Below are positions 1 to 11,200 of a stretch of DNA of 64,000 nt, one piece after another (within the stretch, counting starts at the first letter, position 1; each line of letters starts with the position of its first letter). The notes beneath the pieces are model-generated. The model did not search any database, was not told the origin of the DNA, and worked only from the letters and a program-made list of their open reading frames with translations. The DNA lies in NCBI GenBank assembly GCA_034008185.1, contig CM067087.1, positions 42,612,590 to 42,676,589 on the forward strand, read 5' to 3'. The DNA is from Gorsachius magnificus (taxonomy: Eukaryota > Chordata > Aves > Pelecaniformes > Ardeidae). A program made the position numbers and the translations under genes.

Positions 1-106
1 CACTACTGACTTTAGCAAAACATCCAAACTAGACACTACTGCCTCTTAGCAAAGCAACATCCAAACTGGACACTACTGATTTTTAGCAAAGCATCAGCAA
101 ATTAGA
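1..106. repeat. Degenerate tandem repeat, about 35-bp unit, three copies
   Basis: Three successive units each begin with CACTACTG and continue through a TTAGCAAA core and a CATCCAAACT-like tail. They span 1-33, 34-70 and 71-106, so unit length varies from 33 to 37 bases through small indels. The first unit starts exactly at the window edge, so the array may continue to the left. No coding frame or element terminus is visible in it. It is a minisatellite-like block of unknown origin. Confidence 0.8.
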
Positions 107-986
107 CAATGAGGCCTAAATCTTATGCATGTAGGCTGCTTACCTTAAGGGTCGAAAGACCCCCAGATGTATCACCACCACAAGAACATGGGTGCAGGAA
201 AGATGGGCTTGGATTTTCTTGGCTCTGATCTTGGTGAGCAAAGGTCCCCAGCTCCATTCACTAAATCAGTGTTGGTGTCGAAGCAGTGGATGTGGCTAAA
301 ATAGGCATCTCGGCCAGAGATGCTACTGCAGAAACAAGAAGGTGGGAAATTACACTGCATTTAATAGGTACCAAATGTGTGTAAGTTGATATGTAATGTA
401 GTAATGTCACTATGTAAAATAAAAAGGGAATTCCTCCCTAAAAAGAAGTAATTGAAATGCAAGTAGCTAGCTGGCTTTGGGACAAGTTTGTAATTCAGAT
501 GATGTGCATATACTGACTAAAATTTTGTCTCTGACCAAAGCTGAATGTCAAGAAAACAGGGGAAATATTCACTCTTCTACCCTCCAAAGCATGAGACATG
601 TCTTCATTCCAGTGATACTCTTCGTTAAACAATTTTTCATTCGAGGCACTGCAATATGTAGGGAATTTTTTAATGCTTAGTATGCGAGTACACAAACAGA
701 ACTGGCTAACTGGGCTCTACTGAGAAGGATCCTGGTACGAGATATCCATGGTGCCACAAGGAGAAAAGAGGACTCTCTTGTTCAACTGCAATGGTTTTAG
801 TGCTGTGCAATACATCTGTCTCAGCAAGCACATGGTCCTCGGTGTCACTGGCCCAAACTTTCATGGTCTGCTTCAACAGAGATACTTGCAGAATAATAAA
901 CAAGCTTTTTGTATGTGTGACTGCATCAGACACTTGTTGAACGTAACTGCTGTATTTCTTTCAGAAGTCCTGCCAACTTTAATTAA
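107..986. other. Unassigned single-copy sequence
   Basis: No recognisable gene, RNA or repeat. Open frames here are short and overlap one another on both strands, as expected by chance in AT-rich DNA. Confidence 0.6.
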
Positions 987-1424
987 CTAAGGTTTATTCT
1001 GAAATGCAGCTAGATTAGGAACTTGTTTGCAATCTGTTTGCATTGTAATATTCAAATCGGAACATCGTTCTTGTGTCTTACTGACTGCAAAACCTGTCAT
1101 CTGGCTTTCCATAAGTGAATTGGAACTCTGGCCATATTCTCTGCTCCATTTCGCTTCTGTTTTTTTATCATAGGTTTGGGGACACTCACCATTTTTGAAC
1201 AGTTGCGGAGATGATGACTGCTTGCCAGGCTGCATGCACTTGTCAGACCTAGCAGCCATCGAGTTCTCAACATTTCTTTTCAGATATGCTTGTATCATAC
1301 TTTGAAGTTTTTCCATGTCACCTTCTTTGCACACTTTCTGTCCATGAACACTTGGTGTCTCTGATTCAAGGACTAAGCTCCAATCTCCTCGAGGCAGAAG
1401 TTGCCCCCAACCATCACTGTTCAT
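987..1424 (-). CDS. Candidate terminal coding exon, unrecognised protein
   Basis: This minus-strand frame gives 145 residues from the first Met (1424) to a TAG at 987-989. The frame stays open about 20 codons further upstream, to a stop near 1485, so it could equally be an exon entered by splicing. The product is mostly hydrophilic, with many Gln, Ser, Lys and Glu residues. A possible short helical stretch (MEKLQSMIQAYLKRNVE) lies at about residues 37-53. I see no signal peptide or membrane segment. An AATAAA on the minus strand (993-998) overlaps the last codons, which would fit a very short 3' UTR. I do not recognise the family and see no clear partner exons. About one frame of this length is expected by chance in a window this size, so the case rests only on composition. 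A noncoding chance frame or an old retrocopy are the alternatives. Confidence 0.25.
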   Translation of the reverse strand: MNSDGWGQLLPRGDWSLVLESETPSVHGQKVCKEGDMEKLQSMIQAYLKRNVENSMAARSDKCMQPGKQSSSPQLFKNGECPQTYDKKTEAKWSREYGQSSNSLMESQMTGFAVSKTQERCSDLNITMQTDCKQVPNLAAFQNKP

Positions 1425-1485
1425 GCTTAGACTAGGGGGGGATTGCTCCCTGTGAGCACATGGGGTGTGTGGACTCTGGTGTAAT

Positions 1486-4400
1486 TACGCAAGAGTTGTA
1501 TAAACACACGTGTACACACCTTTGGCAGGTTTTCAATAAAGCTCAAGAAAAAGTTCTCACAGTATTTCACTATTGATCATTTATTGGCAGACCTGACCTG
1601 CAGTGGGACAGTTAGCAAGGCTTGGGGAGAGATGCTGCTGCATCTTCTCCTCCTGTTTCAACCCCTACTCACTTTGCTCTCAGCAATCTGTTTAAAGTTA
1701 AAGTTCTGGATTACAGAGACAGAGCAAAACACAGTGGACTGGCAGCACAACTGGCCAAAATGATAGTTCCTACTCTGGCTGGGACAGAGATTGATGCTGT
1801 TGTGCTAGAGTGGAAAAAAGCTATTGTAGTGCTGGGGAGAGAAGGGAGAACGCTGTGATAATGGAAAGGAAGGATAAATAAGTGCTGCTACTAGGTTCAT
1901 TAGATGATTACGTTGAATTGTTTTGGATGTGATTTGCCTTTTTTCAGGGGAAGGAAGAAGCTAAGTTGTTCGTGCCACTACCATAAAATGCCTTGTGTAA
2001 TTTTTATTGTAGTAAAATAGTTTTCTGGTGTTGATATATTTTGACTTATCACTTCAGGTTTCAGTGCTGTATGTACTACTGAAAACCATAATTATCTTTA
2101 TGAAAATGTTTTCATAACAACAGGCCAGTCTCTCATAAAGTAGAGAAAAAAAACATCATGTGCTGTCACAAGCTCTCCATTGGTATTGAGTGCTGCATTT
2201 ACTTGCTCTCAGTGCTCACATCATGGAAAAAGGGAATTTTACCTTGTGCCGCTTTAATAAAGTCTTTATTCCTCTGCTAACCTCCTGGTGCCTCGCTGCC
2301 ATTCTCCCTCCCCTGGGAAGGGCAGGGCTGCCCCGTGCAATGTGCAATCTGCCAGGAGGAGGCAAGTCATGGCCAAAATAGTGCTGGAAAGGTGGCCTTC
2401 GGCCCTGGGTTTGCAGCAGAGCTCTCTTTCATTTCTTTTGTTGCTGCAAGCTGGCCTGGGTCAAGTGAACTACTTAACCAGCGGAGAGCCTCACTGACAG
2501 AGAGCGTGCCTGCAGCCGGAGGACTCGGTCCTGCTGCAGCAATAAAAGCTCTGAGTGCAGCTACTCTGTGTACGTGGAAATGGAGATCTCAAGATGACTT
2601 TAAAAACAAACATTTCTTGCCCAGGAAGGCAAGAGATGGCAGACTAGCAAAGTAGCCACCTGCTTGTGCTCTTGTTTGACATATAACTTAGGTGTCCTCT
2701 CATGTTATGAATGTTTTTAATTACTGCCAGGTATCAAATACAATACTATTTTGCATAACAGGGCCCTTTATATTCCTCTGAAGGACCAGCAGAGCTATAA
2801 TCATTGCCTAAAAGAGTTTAAAATTTCAAGTATTTTTGCTCGATAGTTTTGTGAGGTTTTTCTTTGAAAGAAGTCCTGCCACAGGGACTCTCGATAAGCA
2901 GGCGTACGGTAACTCCTTCTGACACTAATGGGAGCTGTGCCTGCATGAGGACCCTATAATAGATTCCATATAACAAAGTTCAGCTTCAAGAATATGAAAT
3001 GCAATGGGAAAAAGATAAAGTCGCAAAAGACCTGATTCTGCTCTTACCCAATATCAATTTTAAAGTGATGGGAAGTCATTGTTTCCCATAGATTCGCTCC
3101 TGTGAGTGAGCCTCGCTTCAAAAGCTGATTGTTTCTTCATTTTCTTTCTATCCTGTATTCAGTCTTCCTCACTCTGCTCTCGAAGGCTGTGTGGGTCCTT
3201 CTGGTTCATCACCCAAACATGACTTGAGGGCAGGCTGCCATCACCTCTGTAGCTTCTCTGTCCGCTCGTGCTGAGGCACCATCCATCAAGTGAACAGGTT
3301 GAAGGAAAGCACGGTAGCTGTCTGAGCTGCCAACCTGAAATAAATCACAGTGCTGAACGAGACCAGCTTCTTGGTCCCATTTTTTTCCTGCCTAATTGCT
3401 AAGTCAAAGCTTGCTGTCTATTTGCACGGCACTGGAAGAGGTGGGCTTTAGCACCATGACCTTCTGTGTTGAAGAGGCTGGAAATAGTGAGGACTGCAAG
3501 ATCTGGGTCTGCTCAAGCCTCAGCAGAAAATGTCTTGTGTTGCTCCGTCATCCCTGTTCTAGCTGATCTAGGAGGTTATTGTCAGAAATTCAGGGTTGGA
3601 AGATGCTCATCAACAGGCACCTGGCAAAAATGGCAGCTTGGGTTTTTGTTTATTTTTGTTAACTACTTATTCCAAGTTATAAACCAGCCTCTACTTCATT
3701 GTATGTGGTCCACGTTCTGAGATGTATATGGATACTGTCCTTTTTCCTGAACAAGGAATACCAAAGCTGCTGGGTTGTGATGGTGCCATTCAGGAGTGTT
3801 TTATCTGGGGTAAAACTGGGAGATCCTAATCTGTAATTTGTTCACAACTGGGACACATACTCTAGAGAAAGCTGATTAATGTATTTATGAAAGATAAAAG
3901 ACAAAAACATGGAAAAATGGAAAGTAAGCCAACCTTGTTGCTAACTTTTGCAATTGTTGGATGTCAGAAAGTCAATGGTACAAGACCAGTAGCAAGTAAG
4001 GATGCAAGAGGAACCCTTTTCTTCCTCCACAAAGAAAAAAAAAGTTACAGAAAAAAAGACTCCTCTGAGTTTTGAAAATATGCTGTATATGATGAAGCAT
4101 GACCGATCTATCTTGAGTGATGTTAAGTAAAGGTACCAGTGCATTCCAAGTTTAATTTATTTAGTTTGAAAACTGTGTGGACCTTTCTTGAAGCTGTTCT
4201 GCTTCAAGGAACAGTCAGTGATTCTGGACAAGACAGAATGAAATGATGAATAGTTCTGTAAACATCCCTGATCATGCTGCACAAACATGCAAACACTCAC
4301 GGATTGCCTTGATGGAGGATAAACACAAGCTCCTCAGAGCCGGGGCTTAGGAAATGCCTGGTGCAGATTGCCTGCCATGGGGGAGCAAAGCTCCTGTCAA

Positions 4401-5044
4401 GAAAAAGACAAAGTTAATTACTAGTACATTTTTTTTTTTTTTCTCCAAATGTTTTGAATTTCTAACCTTGACTTCTGGACACCTAACTTAAAAACAAGCC
4501 TGCTTTTGTCTTTTTTTATGTTTTTTTTTGCTTTATGGTGGTTCATGTTGCTCATTCATTTTTACACTGCTTAAAGGTGAACTCATGGTTAATATGGATA
4601 CCTTTAATTGTCGTCTTTTTATTTTTCCTTTTGATAGCACACCTTGGGACACCACCTTGCTACAAACCTTAATTTTAATCAGTTTTGAGAACTGCCTTTA
4701 TATTAGTCAAGCAATCTAGGTGGAATAAAAAATGGAAATTGAGATTTGTCCTTAATGGGTCTATTTCCTGTGCAGGCTGTTTGAAATATAAACATGCCAA
4801 GCTTCACTTCCCAGTTTCTAAACCAAGGCTTCCAGGTGTGTCAGGATTACACATGGAGTATTATAAGATTTAATACGTTTTTACTATCAAGCTATGAAGT
4901 TGCAGTAATGTAGGCGTTTGATGTGACACACCATACTATGCGCGCTCTAATAGAGGTCGTTATAATGCATGTTTTGAAAGTAGTGTTATTGATGAGCAGC
5001 TGCTCCACAGAACCCAGATTGCCTTTCCAGTGTGCTTTCTGCTC
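1486..5044. other. Unassigned sequence, no gene seen
   Basis: There is no recognisable coding exon, RNA gene or transposon. A locally GC-richer stretch at about 2280-2540 gives overlapping frames of 63-106 codons in the plus direction, but their products share no domain or motif I know, and they read as composition artefacts. Confidence 0.6.
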
Positions 5045-5130
5045 ATAAGTTGTTTTCTCTGTGGGAAATAAATTGTTTTCACTGTGGGAAATGTTAGTTG
5101 TTTACTAATAAGTTGCTTTCTCTGTGGGAA
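5045..5130. repeat. Interspersed tandem repeat, 23-bp unit, three copies
   Basis: A 23-base unit ending in CTGTGGGAA occurs at 5045-5067, 5068-5090 and 5108-5130. The first two are adjacent, and a 17-base diverged insert separates the third. Copies differ at only one to three positions. No known element is recognised. Confidence 0.85.
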
Positions 5131-8082
5131 TAGATTTTTGAATGTTAAGATAGAAGATAGCACTTTTCTTTGTGCCGTTGAAGGAAATACAATACGCCTG
5201 AAGTTCTTGAGCTATTGGAACTTTTTAAACAGATGATTTATTATGTCCTGTGTCAATCTTGCACCCAGTATGCTTTTAAGAAGACATGGGGAACTGTACC
5301 TTACCAGCCGCTCAGAGCTGGGGGCTTGAATTGCAGTAGAGTCTGAGCAGTGCAGGTTGCCCAAATGAGGTCTGCTATTGATGGTAGGTGAGGGTGGCTT
5401 TCACTGGAACTTGCACTCACCTTTATCTTTTCCAGGGTAAATAATCTGTCTGTGTTTATTGGTGATATATCATCCTGAAATACCCATGCAATGCAGCTAA
5501 ATATGGTGTGGATGTGTTTTACTTCCTTCACAACAAGTCTACCTGGATTCATTAAAAAAACCAAACAAAATCCCTTCTGTGTGGTGGTGTGAGCACCGGA
5601 TAGACATTTACTTCTGGAGGTGTTTGTCACTGATCGTCACAACAAACACTGTCTGAACTAAATTCAGTGGAACTAGTGTTTCATAGCTAGAAAAAGGTAA
5701 TTAAGGGGGAAAATATTCAGAAATTAATTTACTCCTGATATTTTTCTTCAAACTTTTTTCAGTAGGTCAAAGTAACTTTTTGATGACACTTTTTAATGTA
5801 AGACAACAGAAAATCATCCCAGAGTTCCTCAGTCTTTAACAAAACAAAATGCTTCAGGAAAGTTGTTCAGAGGATTTTGTGGAAAGAGGTGCCAGAGTTT
5901 TTCTTTTCTGCCACTAGAAGAAAGCATGCAGCTCGCTTGTTCAGAAAATCGGAATAAAACTCCATGATAATGGACCTGGGGCAGAGGCACCTGCTCAAGA
6001 GAAGATGGGCACTGCTGTGGGGATATGAAATGAAGGTCAACTCTTCTCTGAGGGAGTCAGCTCTAGTCCTAAGCATGCTAATTTGATGCACAGCATCATC
6101 AGTGTCCTCCCATCTTATATCCTTTCACGTTTTAAAAGTTGCATTGCTGAGCTGTAAGGTGGTTCCAACAGCTTTGCTTGGTTCTGCAGTAACAGATCAT
6201 GTATAAGTGCTCATTCATGAGACCATTTTCAGGTTACTTGGTGTGGATGCAGGTTGCCTAGATGATGTCCCTTCTCCACTGGTGTCAGGAATGAAGGGTT
6301 GTAGATGAGCGCCTGTACATACAGCTGCAATGGACTGGAGTGGCATATACCCTACGAAGCAATGAGGGACTGCTCACTTCCCACTGCTCACTTCCCTCTA
6401 GATTTTCTGTGCTGTGATTGCATGTCAGGTCCATGTTCTGCCTCTCTATAACGTGTTGATACATCTCCAACTTCTGGCAAAACAAAATTATGGTTCTTTC
6501 AAAGGTGGTAGCTGAGAGCTACCATCTATGCATTGCTTCTTCAACTTTAAGACTTGGGAATGCCAGCTGTAGTTTGTGATCTGGTGCCTCCTGAAATGCC
6601 TTTGGAGCAGCATCAGATCTCACATTGATCATCCAGATTTCCCAGTCCATATCTATCCCAAGCCTAATGCTGTGGACGAGAAGCTTCCTAACTTACATTA
6701 GTACTTCTGTGATTGAGTCCCTTCACACCCAAAGAAATAACCTGGATGGCTTGAAACTTGCTCTAGGTTGATAAACTAGTTAAACCAACAGGAGGGCGTA
6801 TTAAGATTTGACTGCTTGCCGCATCCTATTACAAAAAAAAAAGATCAGAGAGGGTGTAGCAGCACTGTTGGAGTCAGATGAGGTTTGTTCTATCTCCATA
6901 CAGCTTGCTATGGTAAATACAGATTGAAAGGACAGCTGCCAGCTTTAGCGAAGCCAAGCCTACAAATATGCACTGCTGGTGAAGTGCAAGCGGAAAGAGT
7001 ATGGGTGACTTCACTCAAGTAAATTAGCCCAGACGGATGTACATGGCGAATGAGCTGAATAAAACCAGTCTCATTGAGGTAATTCAGAAATATGTCCCTC
7101 TCCAATGTATGTATGGAGCAGATGGCATATGAGTGATGAGGAAGACTTTAAAAAAAAAAAAAAGTATATGAATGACCTCACTAAAGTTCATATAAAGGAG
7201 ATATGAGGAAGTAGGTCAGTGGGGAGTGAACAAGACAAAGTCTACAAATAGAAAAGGTTAGATCATAGACAATGTAATTAACACAAAAAGGATGCTGTGA
7301 TTTAAAAATAAATTTAAGGAGGAGTGATACAGTAGTGAAGTTAAAGATACACAAACCTGAATTATAGAAATAACAGTTTTAAAACTTTCCTCTCTTCCTT
7401 TGAACAAGTCAGGCTTGAAAGAATAAACCCATAATCCAAGCAGCAAATCGGTGCAGAAAATAACTCATTGCTCTACAGAATGTCACTGAAAGCACTGGTG
7501 CTAACAGCCACAGGTTCAGCGAACGTTGCATACATCAAAACCTCAGACAATGTCTGCGGGCACAGGAGCGTAGGACCTAAAAGCAGAAATGCCATGCAGG
7601 TCATGCCGGTACTCACCAGCTTGGCTGGGGCTATAAATCACAGCTTCAGTAAAAAGAAGGTGACAAGCAACAATAAATGAAATCTTGCTACAGTTTGAAG
7701 TGAAAGTCTTCAATTTCATGTGTTATTAAAAATAATATTCTGTAGTTACGATGAAAAACCATACTTTTGAACACTTTATGAATCATATACCGGTCACTTA
7801 AGGGAAATTTTGAGAGATAATAGTGCTGTGGAGTGGCTGTGAAGGAGCAGTAAAAAAGAATTGCTGTAGTTGGGGGCAGTCTGGCTGGTTGGTTCTGTAC
7901 GTTCCTGAAGCTGTAATTACCAGAAGGATCATGTTGCTTTGACTTTGATTAAATCTGGGGAGACACTTATGAGAAGCTGCTACACTAATTTTCACAGCTG
8001 AGCATCTGTGACTGAAAACCTCTAAGAAAGGAGATTTTGCCTAATGGCATTTATATCAAAACTTCTTAAAATCATTACCTTT
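5131..8082. other. Unassigned sequence, no gene seen
   Basis: Only short overlapping frames are present, plus a few A-runs (around 6832 and 7150). I find no CR1, LTR or RNA gene signature. Confidence 0.6.
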
Positions 8083-8287
8083 AATCATAGAATGGGTTGG
8101 GTTGGAAGGGACCTTAAAGATCATCTAGTTCTAACCCTATTGCCATGGGCAGGGACACCTTCCATTAGACCAGGTTGCTCAAAGCCCCATCCAGCCTGGT
8201 CTTGAACACTTCCAGGCATGGGGCATCCACAACTACTCTGGGCAACCTGTTCCAGTGCTTCACCACCCGTACAGTCAAGATTTTGCG
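8083..8287 (-). mobile_element. CR1 LINE, 3'-end fragment
   Basis: Read on the plus strand, this begins AATCATAGAATGGGTTGG and continues with the block on Pu-rich GGAAGGGACCTTAAAGATCAT, which is the reverse complement of a CR1 3' terminus. The characteristic CR1 text then follows: a TGCCATGGGCAGGGACACC block, AGACCAGGTTGCTCAAAGCC and GGGCAACCTGTTCCAGTGC. The homology fades after about 8285, so this is a roughly 205-bp 5'-truncated copy inserted in minus orientation. It differs from the 3' end of the copy at 48422-50525, so it belongs to another CR1 subfamily. It carries several substitutions and no coding potential. Confidence 0.92.
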
Positions 8288-11200
8288 TGTAAAAGAGAAT
8301 TTGCATATGCTAACTGCAGTTCCTGTTGTAATTCAGTGCGTGCTGGGACACCCAACCTTATGTGAACACAGATGTGAACTGTTAGTGCTATCAATAAATT
8401 AAAAGAAAGACTGAAAAAGGACAAAACTTAAAAAGTAAAATAAAGCAGAGAAAACTAAGGAAAAATCGGGGGGGGGGGGAGGGCAGAAAGTGTTGGATGT
8501 GCAGGAAAAAAAAATTACAGCAATGAAAGCAAGCAGCCCAAAGGTTTCTTAGAATGTACTTGAAAATAAATTCTGGAAATTGAAGAAAAAAAAAAACCAA
8601 AAAAAAGTTGTGATGAGATTTTTTAAAGTGAAATTACATGGTGATTCAGAATGGAAGCAGGGTTTGCACCCAGCTGCCTATTGCATCCTGGCAGGCAGGG
8701 TCTTGCTTCCAGGCTGGGAGAGAATTTGCTCGGTGTTAGCTCAAGGACTTGCTGGCCCACAGCAAACTCCTCCCACTTGCTTCAGGATTTTTCTTATATC
8801 AACTCTCAGGTCTGGGAGCTGGTGGAGAGGGACTGTCAGATTGCTGATCTTCTCCAGCCACAGCTCTCTGGCCACTCCTGGCTCCCAAACCCCTGCTCCA
8901 GGTGTGCTTGGCACCTCTCCGGGAGAAGGGATGTCCTCCTCTCCCAGGCTCCCCTGGCCCTGTCCTCCCAAAGGAAGATGTGAAGGTGGGCAAGAAAGAG
9001 TTTTTTGGAGGGAAAGAATGTTTACTCAGCAGCAATGCAGAGTCATGAGTTTGAGAGGAAGTAAAGCTAATGATCTCCATGTGGCAGAATGCAGTTTTCT
9101 CTTGTGTAATTCAGTTTTCCAAACTGAGCCATAGAAAAAAGTCTTCTCTCAACCACCGTATACAAAGGAGACATTTTAAGTCACTTTTTTTTTTTTTTTG
9201 CAAGCATTGAGAAAAACACATTAATGTAGAAAATAGTCCTGAGTGTCATAGACTGGCTATGTGTGATACAGTGTGTACGGAGAGAATACCTTTCTAATAC
9301 ACTAATAAGTATGATTTATCACTAGTCAGTAGCTCAATTAAAATGAAATTTCGTTTTCTTTTCCTTTTAAAAATGCAGCTGGCAGAAAAACTTACTGGGA
9401 CCTCAAAGAAGATTTAAGCTTTTGAGTTTCCTATATAGTGCTGCAGTTCCTCTGTGTTGCTAACTTTAATAGAAACATTAGAAAAACCTCAGTTACCTTG
9501 AGATAAATTGGTTGCAGCATATATTGAAGTCAAAAGAGTGTAAAAGCACAAAGTAAAATCTAAGAACAGGTAGATAACTACTTTTGCTGACTTTCCAGAT
9601 TACTTTCAGTGGCTTGGTGTGTTTCTCCTAAGGTTTTGTGAACTGTATTCTTTTATAGGTCATTTTCCTGTAGTATAGTTAAAAACAAAACAACAAAAAA
9701 ATAATCCCAATCCCATTTTCAGTTTGGCTGGAAATACATTCTCCACGAAAGATGCAGCAGCGAGGAGTGCTTCACAAGGAGCACAGCTGGGCTTTTGTAG
9801 GAGGAGGCTGAGCCTGCGGCCGAATGGCAAAGAGCACTCGTGCCTCACCAGGCTGAGCGTGGGCACTCACCTAATGACCAGGGACACAGCTACCTGCAGG
9901 TTTCAACCCTCCTTAGAAAAGGTCTTTCCAAGTATGCCAGCTCTTCTGTTATGTGCAACTTTGTGTTTTGCTCCAGTTCCTTGCTCTTCTCTGTTGGTCT
10001 TTCAAGGTCATCTGCTTGTCGTCCATTCTGGTCTGCAAGTTGCCTTAAAGGTTAGGTGGGAGTTGCTCTCCTTCAGCTAAGGAAAAAAAAATAAAGGGGG
10101 AAAAAAAAGGCTAGCAGGAGCAGAGCTGGGGTAGGAATGTGTTTGGGAGCTCTGGTGACTGGTGGGCTGCCTCTAGAAACACAACAGGCGGCAGCAGAGT
10201 TAAAAACAACCTGTGCGCTATATGGCTTATATTAAGATGACTTAAGCAGCCAGCACAGCTTGTTCAAGGGTTGCAGGAGCAGTGAAGTAACCAGAAGTCA
10301 CTTTTCATGTGCTGCCTCCAAACCATGGCTTTCATTTTGAGTAGTGGTTGGCGTCAGCCAGGCTGTGGCTTTTGAAGCCCAGGAGAGTGAGCTGATTTCC
10401 CAGGGTTACCTTGAACAAGTTGCATTATTCTGCCAAAGTATGGGTGTATTCTCTATATAAGGTTTCTGTCCTTTATATATAAAGTGGGGCTTAATATAGG
10501 AAATGCTTTATGTTCTTAGGTAGTCTCACATCTTTTATGTCAGGCCAATTATAAAGGGAAGAAGTCTGAACATTATGCCAAAATGCAAGGAAAATAATGC
10601 CTAGAGTATGGCATGGCTGAAGACTTTAGGACTATGACATATACAAAATTGATATCTGATTCTTTCTGCAAGTGTTTTTACTACTTGTGGCTTTCTCTGA
10701 AGCTTAGGACCAACTTCAGCTCAAAATTTTTTTCTGGATATAGGCAGTCTTGTGTCTTTATTATGATTTTCTTCTAGAAGTAATACAGGGAATGGTGGAA
10801 GTAGGGCTTGGGAGGGAAGGACAGAAGTGCCTGAACAGAGAGGAGAGAGTTACTGTTTTTTGATATTGTTCAGCAAGGAGGGAAATCCTGTAAGGTCAAG
10901 GTAACTTCAGCAAAATCAGTCTGGATTTTGCTATAGAGGAAAAATCAGTGGGGATATACCATATTCATTAGTCCTCATACTGGTTCCTGTACCAGCTGCT
11001 GTATATTGATCCAATCGAGATGGCATGATCCCCAGATGGGGCAGGAAAATTGCTGCGGTCAGCACATCCTCGGGGAGATGTGGCTTTGCCCAGGCCCCCG
11101 GGCACTGGGGAACCACCAGACCATTGCACATGCAGTCACCGAACAGTCATTTAAATAACTAAGCTCTTTCTCAAAGCGGTGATTATTGTGATTCAGTGAA

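Noticed and set aside
1..106. Possible CRISPR-like array
   Set aside because: Units are contiguous and degenerate with no unique spacers, and the window is eukaryotic.
1430..1560. TATA-like string and AATAAA suggesting an LTR
   Set aside because: No paired TG...CA ends, target-site duplication or family resemblance could be found around them.
4258..4310. TGTAAACATCC, the miR-30 seed and 5' region
   Set aside because: The following bases do not match a miR-30 mature sequence, and no complementary arm forms a hairpin nearby.
8580..9134. 184-codon plus-strand frame
   Set aside because: It lies in a GC-rich patch where frames of similar length exist on the opposite strand. The first residues come from an A-run, and the product has no recognisable motif.
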